Source of the DNA: Streptomyces prunicolor NBRC 13075
GTDB lineage: Bacteria > Actinomycetota > Actinomycetes > Streptomycetales > Streptomycetaceae
Assembly: GCF_000367365.1 (NCBI RefSeq)
Contig: NZ_BARF01000146.1
Location: 1 to 35,288, forward strand
DNA length: 35,288 bases
Direction: 5' to 3'
Below the pieces are notes generated by a model, which saw only the letters and a list, made by a program, of their open reading frames with translations, ran no database searches and had not been told where the DNA came from. Shown piece after piece: positions 27,223 through 34,513 of the stretch. A program made the position numbers and the translations under genes. Each line of letters opens with the position of its first letter. The first letter of the stretch is position 1.

Positions 27223-27448
27223 ACTCGACCACCACGGGGGCGTTGTTCTCGTCGAGCCCGAGCGTGTCGATCCGACCCCGATGCCACGGTCCCGTCGGAT
27301 ACTCGGAAGCCAGGAAGCGGATGCCGAGCATCGACTCCATCCCCGCCTCGACCCGACGCTGCAGCTCCACCTCCAGCGCCACCGTCGAGCCCCGAAGCTC
27401 GACATCCCGGCCATCGGCGTCCTGCCGGAACAGCATCAGGTCGGCCAT
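27223..27448 (-). pseudogene. N-terminal part of the interrupted DUF91/DUF5655 nuclease-like gene
   Basis: It starts at ATG 27448 with a strong GGAGGGGGG eight or so bases upstream and reads MADLMLFRQDADG, then VALEVELQRRVEAGMESMLG, IRFLASEYPTGPWHRG and RIDTLGLDENNAPVVVE before entering the transposon at 27222. The D of RIDTLGLD and the E of VVVE are candidate metal-binding residues of the NucS-like nuclease core. The K is in the other half (EYKKG at 20985-21001). As it stands the frame ends at 27206-27208 after five transposon-encoded residues. It is about 320 bp from the tRNA fragment and would be the last gene of the putative integrated element. Confidence 0.9.
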
Positions 27449-27766
27449 CAGCGTCCCCCCTCCCGCGATCAATACAAAGGGAGCAATCGAAACGGCCACA
27501 GGGGTATTCCAGATGGAGAGTGTTCCCCTCAGACTGTTTACTCGTAGCGGGGTCGGACGCGCAGGCGGTTCTGTGGGAGCCCGACAACCTGGTAACCGCG
27601 GCTGCCTGCTGCCAGCGACGCCCCTCCGGTGGCCGCCCGGTGGCCGGACGCCTTTGGACGGTGCAACACGAGGTAGCACGCTTCAACCTGCTGTACGTCC
27701 TCTGATCAGGTAGAACGTCACTAGGCGGCACGACCAGGCACCGCGCAACACGATCGCTCATGGTCT
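27449..27766. other. Gene-free region upstream of the interrupted nuclease gene
   Basis: No supported gene. It must hold the promoter for the minus-strand nuclease gene. The part near 27464-27520 is noticeably AT-richer than the surroundings. The remainder up to the tRNA fragment shows no recognisable integrase or excisionase gene. Confidence 0.5.
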
Positions 27767-27809
27767 TGTAATGCGTAGGTCGTCGGTTCGAATCCGACAG
27801 GGGGCTCCA
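27767..27809 (+). tRNA. 3' half of a tRNA-Thr(UGU) gene, candidate attachment site
   Basis: The sequence runs from anticodon TGT through the variable loop (AGGTC), T-arm (GTCGG TTCGAAT CCGAC) and acceptor strand (AGGGGGC) to T-CCA. The bases before the anticodon (ATGGT) do not pair properly with the 3' anticodon stem (TGCGT), and no D-arm or 5' acceptor strand is present upstream, so this is not a whole tRNA gene. A 3' tRNA fragment followed by a terminator is what integration of an element into a tRNA gene leaves at one end. Thr(UGU) is read from position. The element side would be to the left. Confidence 0.75.
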
Positions 27810-27813
27810 TGGA

Positions 27814-27852
27814 AAACCCCGGGTCAGGCGTCTGACCTGGGGTTTCTTGTTT
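27814..27852 (+). terminator. Rho-independent terminator after the tRNA 3' half
   Basis: A 14-bp stem (AAACCCCGGGTCAG with CTGACCTGGGGTTT, one wobble pair) with a four-base loop is followed by CTTGTTTT. It begins five bases after the CCA end, as expected for the original terminator of the intact tRNA gene. Confidence 0.9.
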
Positions 27853-28271
27853 TGGTTGACCTTGGAATCTCGGCAAATCGGGCGCTGTCTGTCTGTGCAT
27901 CGTAATGCGTAGGTCGGAGGTGTGGTTTCCGTGACCGTATGGATGGCTTGGGCCTCTGAGCTGGGCCTTTGCCTATCTGGAAGGGGCGAGTCAGGTATAC
28001 GCAGTGGGTTTCGATGGACAATCGGTGGACGGGCGTGCGTGACACTCCATCAGGGGCCTATCGCTACTCCCAGGTCGACGGGTGAAATGCGGCCATCCTC
28101 GATGGAGCGATTGGTCGCGGTGGGACTGTCCGGTCCTGACAGTCGCCGCAGCGGTCACTTGGAGACCATCTCCCGGGGCGGCCAGGACCCCCGCAACGAG
28201 CAGCAGGTCCACGACCGTCCTCACGGGCGAGCAGTCGGTCACCCGGGTACTCCGTCCCGTACGCACCAGGG
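27853..28271. other. About 420-bp region without a supported gene
   Basis: I find no convincing gene. GTAATGCGTAGGTCG at 27902-27916 repeats 15 bases of the tRNA fragment (27768-27782). The end of the region may hold more of the decayed AraC gene, but I cannot align it. Confidence 0.5.
27902..27916 (+). repeat. 15-bp direct repeat of the tRNA anticodon-variable region
   Basis: GTAATGCGTAGGTCG is identical to 27768-27782 within the tRNA-Thr fragment, 134 bp away. The match stops before the T-arm. It may be a leftover core site from another integration or excision event. Confidence 0.65.
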
Positions 28272-28376
28272 ATGCTGACCGGCGGGAATGCGAGTGTGGC
28301 CGAGGTCTCCGCGGCCTGCGGCTTCTGTGATCAGTCTCAACTCGGCAGCGGGTTCCGCGCGTTGGCCGGCACCAGG
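28272..28376 (+). pseudogene. Fragment of an AraC-family regulator (C-terminal helix-turn-helix)
   Basis: Thirty-five codons read MLTGGNASVAEVSAACGF and then CDQSQLGSGFRALAGT, matching the second helix-turn-helix of AraC-type regulators (LxxGxxSVAEVAxxCGFxDQSxLxRxFRxxxGT). The usual TPxxYR end is missing: the sequence changes abruptly to part of an MFS gene in another frame at about 28375. The upstream half of the regulator is not recognisable. This is a deletion-junction remnant. Confidence 0.78.
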
Positions 28377-28947
28377 AAAACTGCTGGGCGTAGTCGCCGC
28401 GTTCGAGGTCGGCAATGTCGCTGCGACCCTGCTGGTCCCGCGGGCCTCCGACCTGCCCCCGGAGTACGGCGCGAAGACCGCGACCACCATCGTGCTCGGC
28501 CTCTACACCGCGTGCAACGTCGCGGCCGCGGACACTTCAGTCCGCGCCGCACAGCTCTCCGACAGGCTCGGCACCCGCGGCCCGGTCCTCGTTCTCGCGG
28601 CCAGTGTCGCCGCGTTCGCCATGCTGTACAGGCTGTTCACCGTCAACGGTGCGGCGATCGCGTTCCTCGCGGTCCCCTTCATCCTGTTCATCCTGGCCCG
28701 CACCGGCATTGGCGCGTTGGAGACCGCCCAGCACTCCGCCGTCGCCGTCCTCGCCCCGAAGGGCCTGCGCGGCTCCGCGTTCGGGATGCTCGCCACCGTC
28801 CTGTTGTTGGGCAACCTCGCCGCCGGCGCCGTCGTCGGCATTTCATGGACCGCGACCTTGCCCATGGCCGCCTGCGCCTACCTCGCTGCCTGGATGTTCC
28901 TTGCCCTGATGGGGCTGCTCATCTCCGAACGACGCCGCAGCCACTGA
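28375..28947 (+). pseudogene. C-terminal half of an MFS transporter
   Basis: About 190 codons from GKLLGVVAAFEVGN to the stop, including YGAKTATTIVLGLYTACNVA, SDRLGTRGPVLVLAASVAA, GIGALETAQHSAVA and LAPKGLRGSAFGMLATV, typical of the last six membrane helices of major facilitator transporters. The expected first six helices are absent. The reading frame is open upstream to 28288, but those codons lie over the AraC fragment in another frame. The transporter is therefore 5'-truncated by the same junction that cut the AraC gene, and is probably not functional. Confidence 0.82.
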
Positions 28948-29001
28948 CACCCTTCCTGCGGCCGCGACGACATCGCCACCCGCCCGATAGTTCAGAGTTT
29001 T

Positions 29002-29011
29002 ATGAATTCAT
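29002..29011. promoter_or_regulatory. Palindrome upstream of the metal sensor, candidate ArsR/CmtR operator
   Basis: ATGAATTCAT is a perfect 10-bp palindrome in an AT-rich stretch 22 bp before the sensor start. ArsR-family repressors bind such inverted repeats over their own promoters. Binding is inferred from position. Confidence 0.5.
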
Positions 29012-29032
29012 GGAGTTGTGTACTGTCGGGAC

Positions 29033-29368
29033 GTGCTGACTGTTGCTTCCGACATCGAGGTGCTGGCCCGCTTCGGCCGCGCGCTCGCCGACCCGATCCG
29101 CTGCCGGCTCCTGCTTGCCCTGCGCGAGGCCCCGGCCCACCCGTCCGACCTTGCCGACGCTCTCGGCATTTCCCGCACCCGCCTGTCGAACCACCTGGCG
29201 TGCCTGCGGGACTGCGGCCTCGTCGTCGCCGTACCCGTCGGCCGCCGCACCCGCTACGAGCTGGCCGACGAACGCCTCGGCCATGCTCTGGACGACCTGC
29301 GCAACGCCGTGGTGGCCGTCGAGGCGGACAAGACCTGCCCCGACGCGAAGACGAAGGGCTGCTGCTGA
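29033..29368 (+). CDS. cmtR: CmtR-type ArsR-family metal sensor (Cd(II)/Pb(II))
   Basis: From GTG 29033 the protein is 111 aa. Its winged helix includes DLADALGISRTRLSNHLACLRDCGLV. With this start the cysteines fall at C57, C61 and C102, the exact metal ligands described for Mycobacterium tuberculosis CmtR. A Cys pair (GCC) ends the protein. Such sensors repress their operon until Cd(II) or Pb(II) binds. The frame is open upstream to 29018, but the GTG gives the family length and numbering. The ribosome site is weak (GGGAC). The cation transporter follows after one base, so they form an operon, preceded by the palindrome at 29002-29011. Confidence 0.9.
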   Translation: MLTVASDIEVLARFGRALADPIRCRLLLALREAPAHPSDLADALGISRTRLSNHLACLRDCGLVVAVPVGRRTRYELADERLGHALDDLRNAVVAVEADKTCPDAKTKGCC

Positions 29369-29369
29369 G

Positions 29370-30086
29370 ATGACCGCGATATCCCTCGGGCCCACCCCGG
29401 CCCGCCGCGACACACTCGCAAAGCGCGTACGGCTGCTGGTCGCCGCGACCATCACCTACAACGTCATCGAGGCAGTCGTCGCCATCACCGCCGGGACGAT
29501 CGCCTCCTCCACCGCCCTGATCGGCTTCGGCCTCGACTCCGTCATCGAGGTCTCCTCCGCCACCGCGGTCGCCTGGCAGTTCTCCGCCCGCGAACACGCC
29601 CTACGCGAAGCCCGGGAGAAGACCACCCTGCGGATCATCGCCTTCTCCTTCTTCGCGCTCGCCGTGTACGTCGGCATCGACGCCGTCCGCGCGCTGTCCG
29701 GCACCGGCGAGGCCGACCGCTCCATCCCCGGCATCGTCATCGCCGCGCTGTCCCTGGCGATCATGCCGTTCTTGTCCGCCGCCCAGCGGCGGGCCGGACG
29801 CGAACTTGGCTCTGCCTCGGCGGTCGCCGACTCCAGGCAGACCCTGCTGTGCACCTACCTCTCCGCCGTCCTCTTGGCCGGCCTGCTGGCCAATCTGCTG
29901 CTCGGCTGGTCCTGGGCCGACCCGATCGCCGCCCTCGTCATCGCCGCCGTCGCGGTCAAGGAAGGCCGCGACGCCTGGCAGGGCAAGGGCTGTTGCGCAC
30001 CCCCCGCCACCGCGACGCCGACGCTGCCCGTCGGTGCTGGGGCAGACGGATGCGGTTGCCGCTCCGGATGCGACTGCTGCACCTGA
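29370..30086 (+). CDS. Cation transporter (CDF-like), probable Cd/Pb or other metal efflux
   Basis: A 238-aa membrane protein with about six helices. Asp residues in the CDF-like positions are seen in GFGLDSVIEV (second helix) and SAVADSRQTLLC (fifth helix). The cytoplasmic domain of classical CDF proteins is reduced to a Cys-rich tail (KGCCAPP and then GCGCRSGCDCCT), likely to bind soft metals. It starts at ATG 29370, one base after the CmtR stop, so it is co-regulated. The open frame extends upstream, but only as a shadow of cmtR. The substrate is inferred from the sensor. Confidence 0.87.
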   Translation: MTAISLGPTPARRDTLAKRVRLLVAATITYNVIEAVVAITAGTIASSTALIGFGLDSVIEVSSATAVAWQFSAREHALREAREKTTLRIIAFSFFALAVYVGIDAVRALSGTGEADRSIPGIVIAALSLAIMPFLSAAQRRAGRELGSASAVADSRQTLLCTYLSAVLLAGLLANLLLGWSWADPIAALVIAAVAVKEGRDAWQGKGCCAPPATATPTLPVGAGADGCGCRSGCDCCT

Positions 30087-30125
30087 GCCCCTCACCCGAG
30101 TCCCGATGAGAGCGATCCTCACGAC

Positions 30126-30290
30126 ATGAGCATCGAGTTGCTGGTCGTCCCGGACTGCCCCAACGCCCAGCCCGCGCCGACCGGTTGCGTCAGGTCCTCG
30201 ACGGCATGGGCAGGTCCGACGTCACCTCCACCGCCCGGGTGATCGCCGACCAGGCCGAGGCCGAGTCGGCCGGGGCCGGGTCCCGCACCG
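30126..30290 (+). pseudogene. Frameshifted, truncated thioredoxin-like gene
   Basis: It starts at ATG 30126 as MSIELLVVPDCPNAQPA, then after about 30175 the continuation DRLRQVLDGMGRSDVTSTARVIADQAEAESAG lies in another frame. The joined sequence resembles small thioredoxin-fold proteins found next to metal-resistance genes. The expected following part (with a SPTxxVDGxDPF motif) is absent, replaced by low-complexity GAGSRTGRSG. So it has both a frameshift and a 3' truncation. Family assignment is from memory. Confidence 0.62.
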
Positions 30291-30411
30291 GCCGCAGCGG
30301 TGCACACCCCGCTCCGCGGAGCGCGCCGCCCGACGGCTCAGGGCTCCTCGCGGCCGGAACGCGGGCCTAATGGCCTGGACATGGAGGTGAAACCTGGCAC
30401 ACCTACCGTGA

Positions 30412-30429
30412 TTGAACCGATCGGTTCAA
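30412..30429. promoter_or_regulatory. Perfect 18-bp palindrome, candidate TetR operator before the dioxygenase
   Basis: TTGAACCGATCGGTTCAA is its own reverse complement and ends 30 bp before the dioxygenase start. A near copy (15 of 18) lies upstream of the ABC ATPase gene at 32095-32112, with the TetR gene between them. This pattern suggests a shared operator. Confidence 0.75.
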
Positions 30430-30459
30430 CGGCTACGGCTACGGTGAACGAAGGGCAAT

Positions 30460-31299
30460 GTGATGACAGACGTCAGCTCAGCGAGTTTCATCCCCCGCCG
30501 GGTGTCCGGCCCGCAGGGGGCCAGGGAGACCATCGCCGCGGACGGCGCGGCCATCGTGAGCGGGCTGCCGGACGAGGCGTCGGCGGTGGCCTTCGCGAGG
30601 CAGGTCATGGGCGACAAGGCGGTCCGCTGCGGTACCCAGTTCGAGGCCACCAAGACCGGAGGCGCGCGTGAGGCGATGACAGTCGCCGCCCAGCCCGCCG
30701 ACCACCGGGGCCGCAAGCGGGACTTCGGCAGTGCCGAGGAACGCATGGTCGCCCACAACGACGGCTTCGCCTTCGGCGACTACGCACCCGACCACCTCTT
30801 CCTGTGGTGCGAGCGGCCCGCGGACACCGGCGGCGACTCGTTCCTGGTGGACACCGCACGGCTGATGGCCCTGCTCGACGCCGACCCAGCCCACGCCGAC
30901 CTCGTGGACTTCTGCCGCACCGTGGACATCGACCACTCCGAGCCCAACTACCCTCAGGGCGCCTTCACGCCGATCACGCGCACCACCCCGTCCGGGCGGT
31001 TCCAGGGACGCTTCCACCCCTACCTCGCGCCGGTCGAGGGTCCTGCCGAAAAGGCCCACTGGCCCTTCGTCCGAAGCTGGGAGGCACGGGTGCACCAGGC
31101 CCGTGACACGGGGCCGATGTTCCGCGTCGAGGCCGGCGAGATGATCTGCATCGACAACTACCGTGTGCTGCACGGCCGGGACGGGCACAGCGATCCGCAG
31201 CGCAAGGTGTGCTCCATCTGGGGCTGGTCCCGGGACGCGGTCGCGATACCGGAGGGGCCGCTGGACATCGTCGTACCGAAGATCCCGATGGCGTCCTGA
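30460..31299 (+). CDS. TauD/TfdA-family Fe(II)/2-oxoglutarate dioxygenase
   Basis: A 279-aa protein with the facial-triad HxD in HNDGF (H99, D101), the distal His in NYRVLHGRDGH (H238) and a basic residue, R248, likely to hold 2-oxoglutarate. TauD-type enzymes hydroxylate substrates such as sulfonates, releasing sulfite, but the family has many other substrates. The linked SsuABC/TauABC-like importer makes an imported organosulfur or similar small acid plausible. Start GTG 30460 is followed by ATG, with AAGGG seven bases upstream. The gene converges with tetR (16 bp between stops) and is probably repressed through the 30412 palindrome. Confidence 0.9.
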   Translation: MMTDVSSASFIPRRVSGPQGARETIAADGAAIVSGLPDEASAVAFARQVMGDKAVRCGTQFEATKTGGAREAMTVAAQPADHRGRKRDFGSAEERMVAHNDGFAFGDYAPDHLFLWCERPADTGGDSFLVDTARLMALLDADPAHADLVDFCRTVDIDHSEPNYPQGAFTPITRTTPSGRFQGRFHPYLAPVEGPAEKAHWPFVRSWEARVHQARDTGPMFRVEAGEMICIDNYRVLHGRDGHSDPQRKVCSIWGWSRDAVAIPEGPLDIVVPKIPMAS

Positions 31300-31315
31300 A
31301 CGCCCCGTATCCGGC

Positions 31316-31936
31316 TCACTCCCCGCCGCGCACCCCTCCGGCCCTTTCCGCCGCTGCCGCTGCCCGCTGGGAGAGCGACACCGCCGCGGCGGCGTTCGCC
31401 TCAGCCGTCCCCGCACGGTCGCCCGAGGTGATCAGGTCCAGCTGGAGGCCGCGCCACAGGGCGACCAGCTCGCGGGCAAGGGTGTCCGCCGCCGGGGCGG
31501 GCACGCCGTCGCGGCGCAGTGAGGCAGCGACCAGGGCCCGCCAGTCGCTGCCGATGACCTTGAGGAAGGCGTCGAACCGGCCGCGCTGGTGGGCGGCGAG
31601 GCCCACCACCTCGAAGAAGACCCGGTGGAAGGGGACGTTCTCGGGCGCCGCCACCGCCTCCCAGGCGTCGACGATCCGCTCCCGCAGCGGCCGGTCCGGG
31701 TCGTCCATCACGGTGAACGCCTTGGCCAGAATCGGATAGCGGCTGCCCAGCTCCACGAGCGCCGCCGAGATCAGCTCCTCCTTGGAACCGAAGTAGTAGA
31801 GCAGCATGCGGTTGTTCGTGCCGATGGCCTTGCCCAGCCGCCGCAGCGTCATCTCTGCGACGCCGTACTCCAGGATGTAGTCCGCGGTCAGCCGCAGCAG
31901 ACGATCTCGCTCGGGCGGCGCGGGGGAAGCTGGCAT
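31316..31936 (-). CDS. TetR-family transcriptional regulator
   Basis: From ATG 31936 the protein is 206 aa (MPASPAPPERDRLLRL). The N-terminal helix-turn-helix reads LTADYILEYGVAEMTLRRLGKAIGTNNRMLLYYFGSKEELI, the standard TetR form. The C-terminal ligand domain is unassigned. The open frame extends 64 codons upstream without homology, so the ATG is preferred. It lies between the dioxygenase and the importer, each of which has a TTGAA...GGTTCA palindrome upstream. It is therefore the likely repressor of both, probably released by the importer's substrate or a product. Confidence 0.9.
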   Translation of the reverse strand: MPASPAPPERDRLLRLTADYILEYGVAEMTLRRLGKAIGTNNRMLLYYFGSKEELISAALVELGSRYPILAKAFTVMDDPDRPLRERIVDAWEAVAAPENVPFHRVFFEVVGLAAHQRGRFDAFLKVIGSDWRALVAASLRRDGVPAPAADTLARELVALWRGLQLDLITSGDRAGTAEANAAAAVSLSQRAAAAAERAGGVRGGE

Positions 31937-32094
31937 GGCAGGCACATTACCCACGTCGACCGTGCGGTCCGGTGCCGGGTGACGCCCGCCGGACATGACG
32001 GTGGGATGCGCTCGGGCGGCACGTCGCAGCGCCTGTCTTAACGGAGCGACCCAAGGTGCGCAATGCCCCGGAAACCCTCGCCCCCTACGGTGCG

Positions 32095-32112
32095 TTGAAT
32101 CGAACGGTTCAT
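32095..32112. promoter_or_regulatory. Imperfect copy of the 18-bp palindrome before the ABC transporter
   Basis: TTGAATCGAACGGTTCAT matches the perfect palindrome at 30412-30429 at 15 of 18 positions. It ends 18 bp before the ATPase start, in a good place for an operator. The rest of the 31937-32130 gap has no gene. Confidence 0.65.
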
Positions 32113-32130
32113 GGCCTTTGGAGGACATGG

Positions 32131-32982
32131 ATGATCAAGGCCGAGCACATCGCCGGGCTACCGGAAGCGCCCCTCGACACCTCCGGATCACCCGGCCCGG
32201 CCGGACCTCCCGGGCAGCCCGCGGCGATCGTGTTGCGCGCCGTGCAGAAGGAGTTCGCGCTGCGCCGGGGCCGCACCGTACAGGCACTGGACGGTGTGGA
32301 CCTGACCGTGCGTGCGGGCGAGTTCGTGGCCCTGCTCGGACCCTCGGGTTGCGGCAAGTCCACCGTGCTGCGCATGGTGGCCGGTCTCGACGAGCCGACC
32401 AGTGGCGAAGTGCTGGTCGAGGACCGGCCGCCCGCCGCGCTCGTACGTGATCACCGCCTCGGCGTCGCCTTCCAGGACCACGCGCTGCTGCCGTGGGCGA
32501 CCACCTTCGCCAACATCGCCCTGCCCTTCCGCGTCGCCGGGCGCGCGGTGGACCGTGAGCGGGTCGGCGCGCTGATCGACCTCGTCGGGTTGAACGGGTT
32601 CGCCGACGCCCGCCCGCGACAGCTCTCCGGCGGGATGCGGCAGCGCGTCGCCATCGCCCGTGCGCTCGTCCTCGACCCCGAAGTGCTGCTGCTGGACGAG
32701 CCGTTCGGCGCGCTGGACGCGGTCACCCGGCGCCGGATGAACTTCGAGCTGGCCCGGATCTGGGCCGAGCGGCGCATCACCACCCTGCTGGTCACCCATG
32801 ACGTGGACGAGGCCGTCCTGCTCGCCGACCGGGTGGTGGTGCTCACCGGACGCCCCGGACGGGTCCGGCACATCGAGGAGGTCGCCCTGCCCCGCCCGCG
32901 CGGCCGGGACATCACCCGCGACCCCGGCTTCCACGAGACGGTGGACCGTCTCACCGAACTCCTCGACGAGAGCGCCGAATGA
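32131..32982 (+). CDS. ABC importer ATPase (SsuB/TauB/nitrate type)
   Basis: The start ATG 32131 follows GGAGGA at 32120-32125 and gives 283 aa. Walker A GPSGCGKST is at 70-78, Q-loop in FQDHALLPW (Q115), signature LSGGMRQR at 165-172, Walker B VLLLDEP at 185-191 and H-loop in LLVTHD (H223). FQDHALLPW and RQLSGGMRQRVAIARAL are typical of the nitrate/sulfonate/taurine importer family. It powers the two permeases that follow with 4-nt overlaps. The frame is open back to 32056, but that would place the start over the palindrome. Confidence 0.95.
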   Translation: MIKAEHIAGLPEAPLDTSGSPGPAGPPGQPAAIVLRAVQKEFALRRGRTVQALDGVDLTVRAGEFVALLGPSGCGKSTVLRMVAGLDEPTSGEVLVEDRPPAALVRDHRLGVAFQDHALLPWATTFANIALPFRVAGRAVDRERVGALIDLVGLNGFADARPRQLSGGMRQRVAIARALVLDPEVLLLDEPFGALDAVTRRRMNFELARIWAERRITTLLVTHDVDEAVLLADRVVVLTGRPGRVRHIEEVALPRPRGRDITRDPGFHETVDRLTELLDESAE

Positions 32983-33728
32983 GCGCCCGGGCCCGCCACC
33001 GGACTCTCACCGCGGCCGGCGTGGTGCTGCTGCTCGCCCTGATGGAGGCCATCGGCCGCGTGGGCCTGTTCGGCAGCAGCTGGCCGCCGCTGACCGAGGT
33101 CGTCTCCTACGTGGCCGAACCGGTCACCGGCGACCTGCTGGGCCGGGCTCTCGCCGCCACCGCCGGCGCGGCCGGCACCGGGTTCGCGCTGGGCAGTGCC
33201 GTCGCGGTCGTCGTCGCCGCGCTGGGCGTGCTGCTGCCGGTCGTCCAGCCGGGACTGGACCGGCTCGCCGCGGTCGTCAACGCCATCCCGCTGATCGCCC
33301 TCGGTCCGCTGCTGATCACCACCGTCGGCCGCGAGGGCACCCCCACCGTGATCGCCGCGCTCGCCGCCGGGTTCGCCATGTTCATCGCCGCGACCTCGGG
33401 GCTGGCCGCCGCGAGTACCCCCCACCACGACGTGTTCAGCGCGCTGGGCGCCTCCCGCCGCACCAGGCTGCTGCGACTCCAACTGCCCGCCGCCGTACCG
33501 CTGTTGCTGGACGGGCTGACTCTCGCCGCGCCCGCCGCCGTGCTCGGCGCCGTCATCGGCGAGTGGTTCGGCGCGCCGCGGGGCCTGGGCATCCTGCTGG
33601 TCAGCTCCATGCAGAACTTCCAGATCGAGCTGCTGTGGGCCGCCGCGCTGACCTCGGCTCTGGTATCGCTGGCGGCCTATCTCGTCCTCACCGGGCTGCG
33701 GTCCCTGGCCACGGGGAGGTTCCTGTGA
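32979..33728 (+). CDS. ABC importer permease 1 (SsuC/TauC type)
   Basis: A 249-aa membrane protein. The loop that contacts the ATPase reads DVFSALGASRRTRLLRLQLPAAVPLLLDGL, the EAA-like motif of this importer class. About six helices are visible, with the last near residues 225-243. GEWFGAPRGLGILLVSS is the other conserved family segment. It overlaps the ATPase stop (ATGA) and the next permease (GTGA). Confidence 0.94.
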   Translation: MSARARHRTLTAAGVVLLLALMEAIGRVGLFGSSWPPLTEVVSYVAEPVTGDLLGRALAATAGAAGTGFALGSAVAVVVAALGVLLPVVQPGLDRLAAVVNAIPLIALGPLLITTVGREGTPTVIAALAAGFAMFIAATSGLAAASTPHHDVFSALGASRRTRLLRLQLPAAVPLLLDGLTLAAPAAVLGAVIGEWFGAPRGLGILLVSSMQNFQIELLWAAALTSALVSLAAYLVLTGLRSLATGRFL

Positions 33729-34513
33729 GGCCCGGTGCCGAATCGGCCACCGCCCGCCGCGCCGTATGGCGCCCCGTACTGAACGCCGTCTCCCGCTACT
33801 GGACCGTCGTCGCGCTGATCGCCGCGTGGGCGCTGTGGATCCGTGTCGAAAACCTCAACCAGATCGTCGCCCCCACCCCCGCCGCGGTCTTCGGCGACGT
33901 GCTCGGGCATCCGACCGTCTACGCCGCCGACCTGGGCTGGACCCTGCTCAACGCCTGTGCCGGCCTGATCCTGGGCATGGCTCTGGGCGCGGGATCCGCC
34001 GTCGCCGTCTGGGCGTCACCGGTGCTGTCCGGGCTGATGACACCGATGGCACTGATCATGCGGTCGGTACCGGTGGTGGCCATGATCCCGGTCATCGCCC
34101 AGGTGGCCGGCTTCGGCAACACCGCCGTACTGGCCGTCACCGTCGTCGTCTCCTTCTTCCCGGCCTTCGTCATGGCCGGCTCCGGGCTGCGCTCGGCCCC
34201 CGCCGCCACCAGTGACCTGTTCACCGTCCTGCACGCCTCCCGCCCGACCCGGCTGCGCCTGCTGCTGCTCCCCAACGCCGCGGGCGCCCTGCTGGTCGCC
34301 CTCCGTCTGACCGCCCCGACCACCGTGCTGGCCGCGATGCTCGCCGAGTACCTGCTCGGCACCCACGGCCTGGGCAAGCTCTTCGCCGACTCCGTGACCT
34401 TTATGGACACCGCCCGAGCCTGGGGCACCGCCCTGGTGGCCACCGTCGTCTCCGTCGGCTGCTTCATCGCCGCCCGCGCCGCCGAGCGCCACGGAACCGC
34501 CCGCTTCTCCTGA
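33725..34513 (+). CDS. ABC importer permease 2 (SsuC/TauC type)
   Basis: From GTG 33725 the protein is 262 aa with about six helices. The EAA-like loop is DLFTVLHASRPTRLRLLLLPNAAGALLVALR, and the conserved AEYLLGTHGLGKLFADS follows. It overlaps permease 1 by 4 nt. Two different permeases suggest a heterodimeric membrane pore. The open frame extends upstream to 32798, but that is a shadow of the ATPase and permease 1. Confidence 0.94.
   Translation: MRPGAESATARRAVWRPVLNAVSRYWTVVALIAAWALWIRVENLNQIVAPTPAAVFGDVLGHPTVYAADLGWTLLNACAGLILGMALGAGSAVAVWASPVLSGLMTPMALIMRSVPVVAMIPVIAQVAGFGNTAVLAVTVVVSFFPAFVMAGSGLRSAPAATSDLFTVLHASRPTRLRLLLLPNAAGALLVALRLTAPTTVLAAMLAEYLLGTHGLGKLFADSVTFMDTARAWGTALVATVVSVGCFIAARAAERHGTARFS

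Noticed and set aside
28288..28374. N-terminal part of the MFS frame
   Set aside because: These codons lie over the AraC fragment in another frame and show no membrane-protein features.
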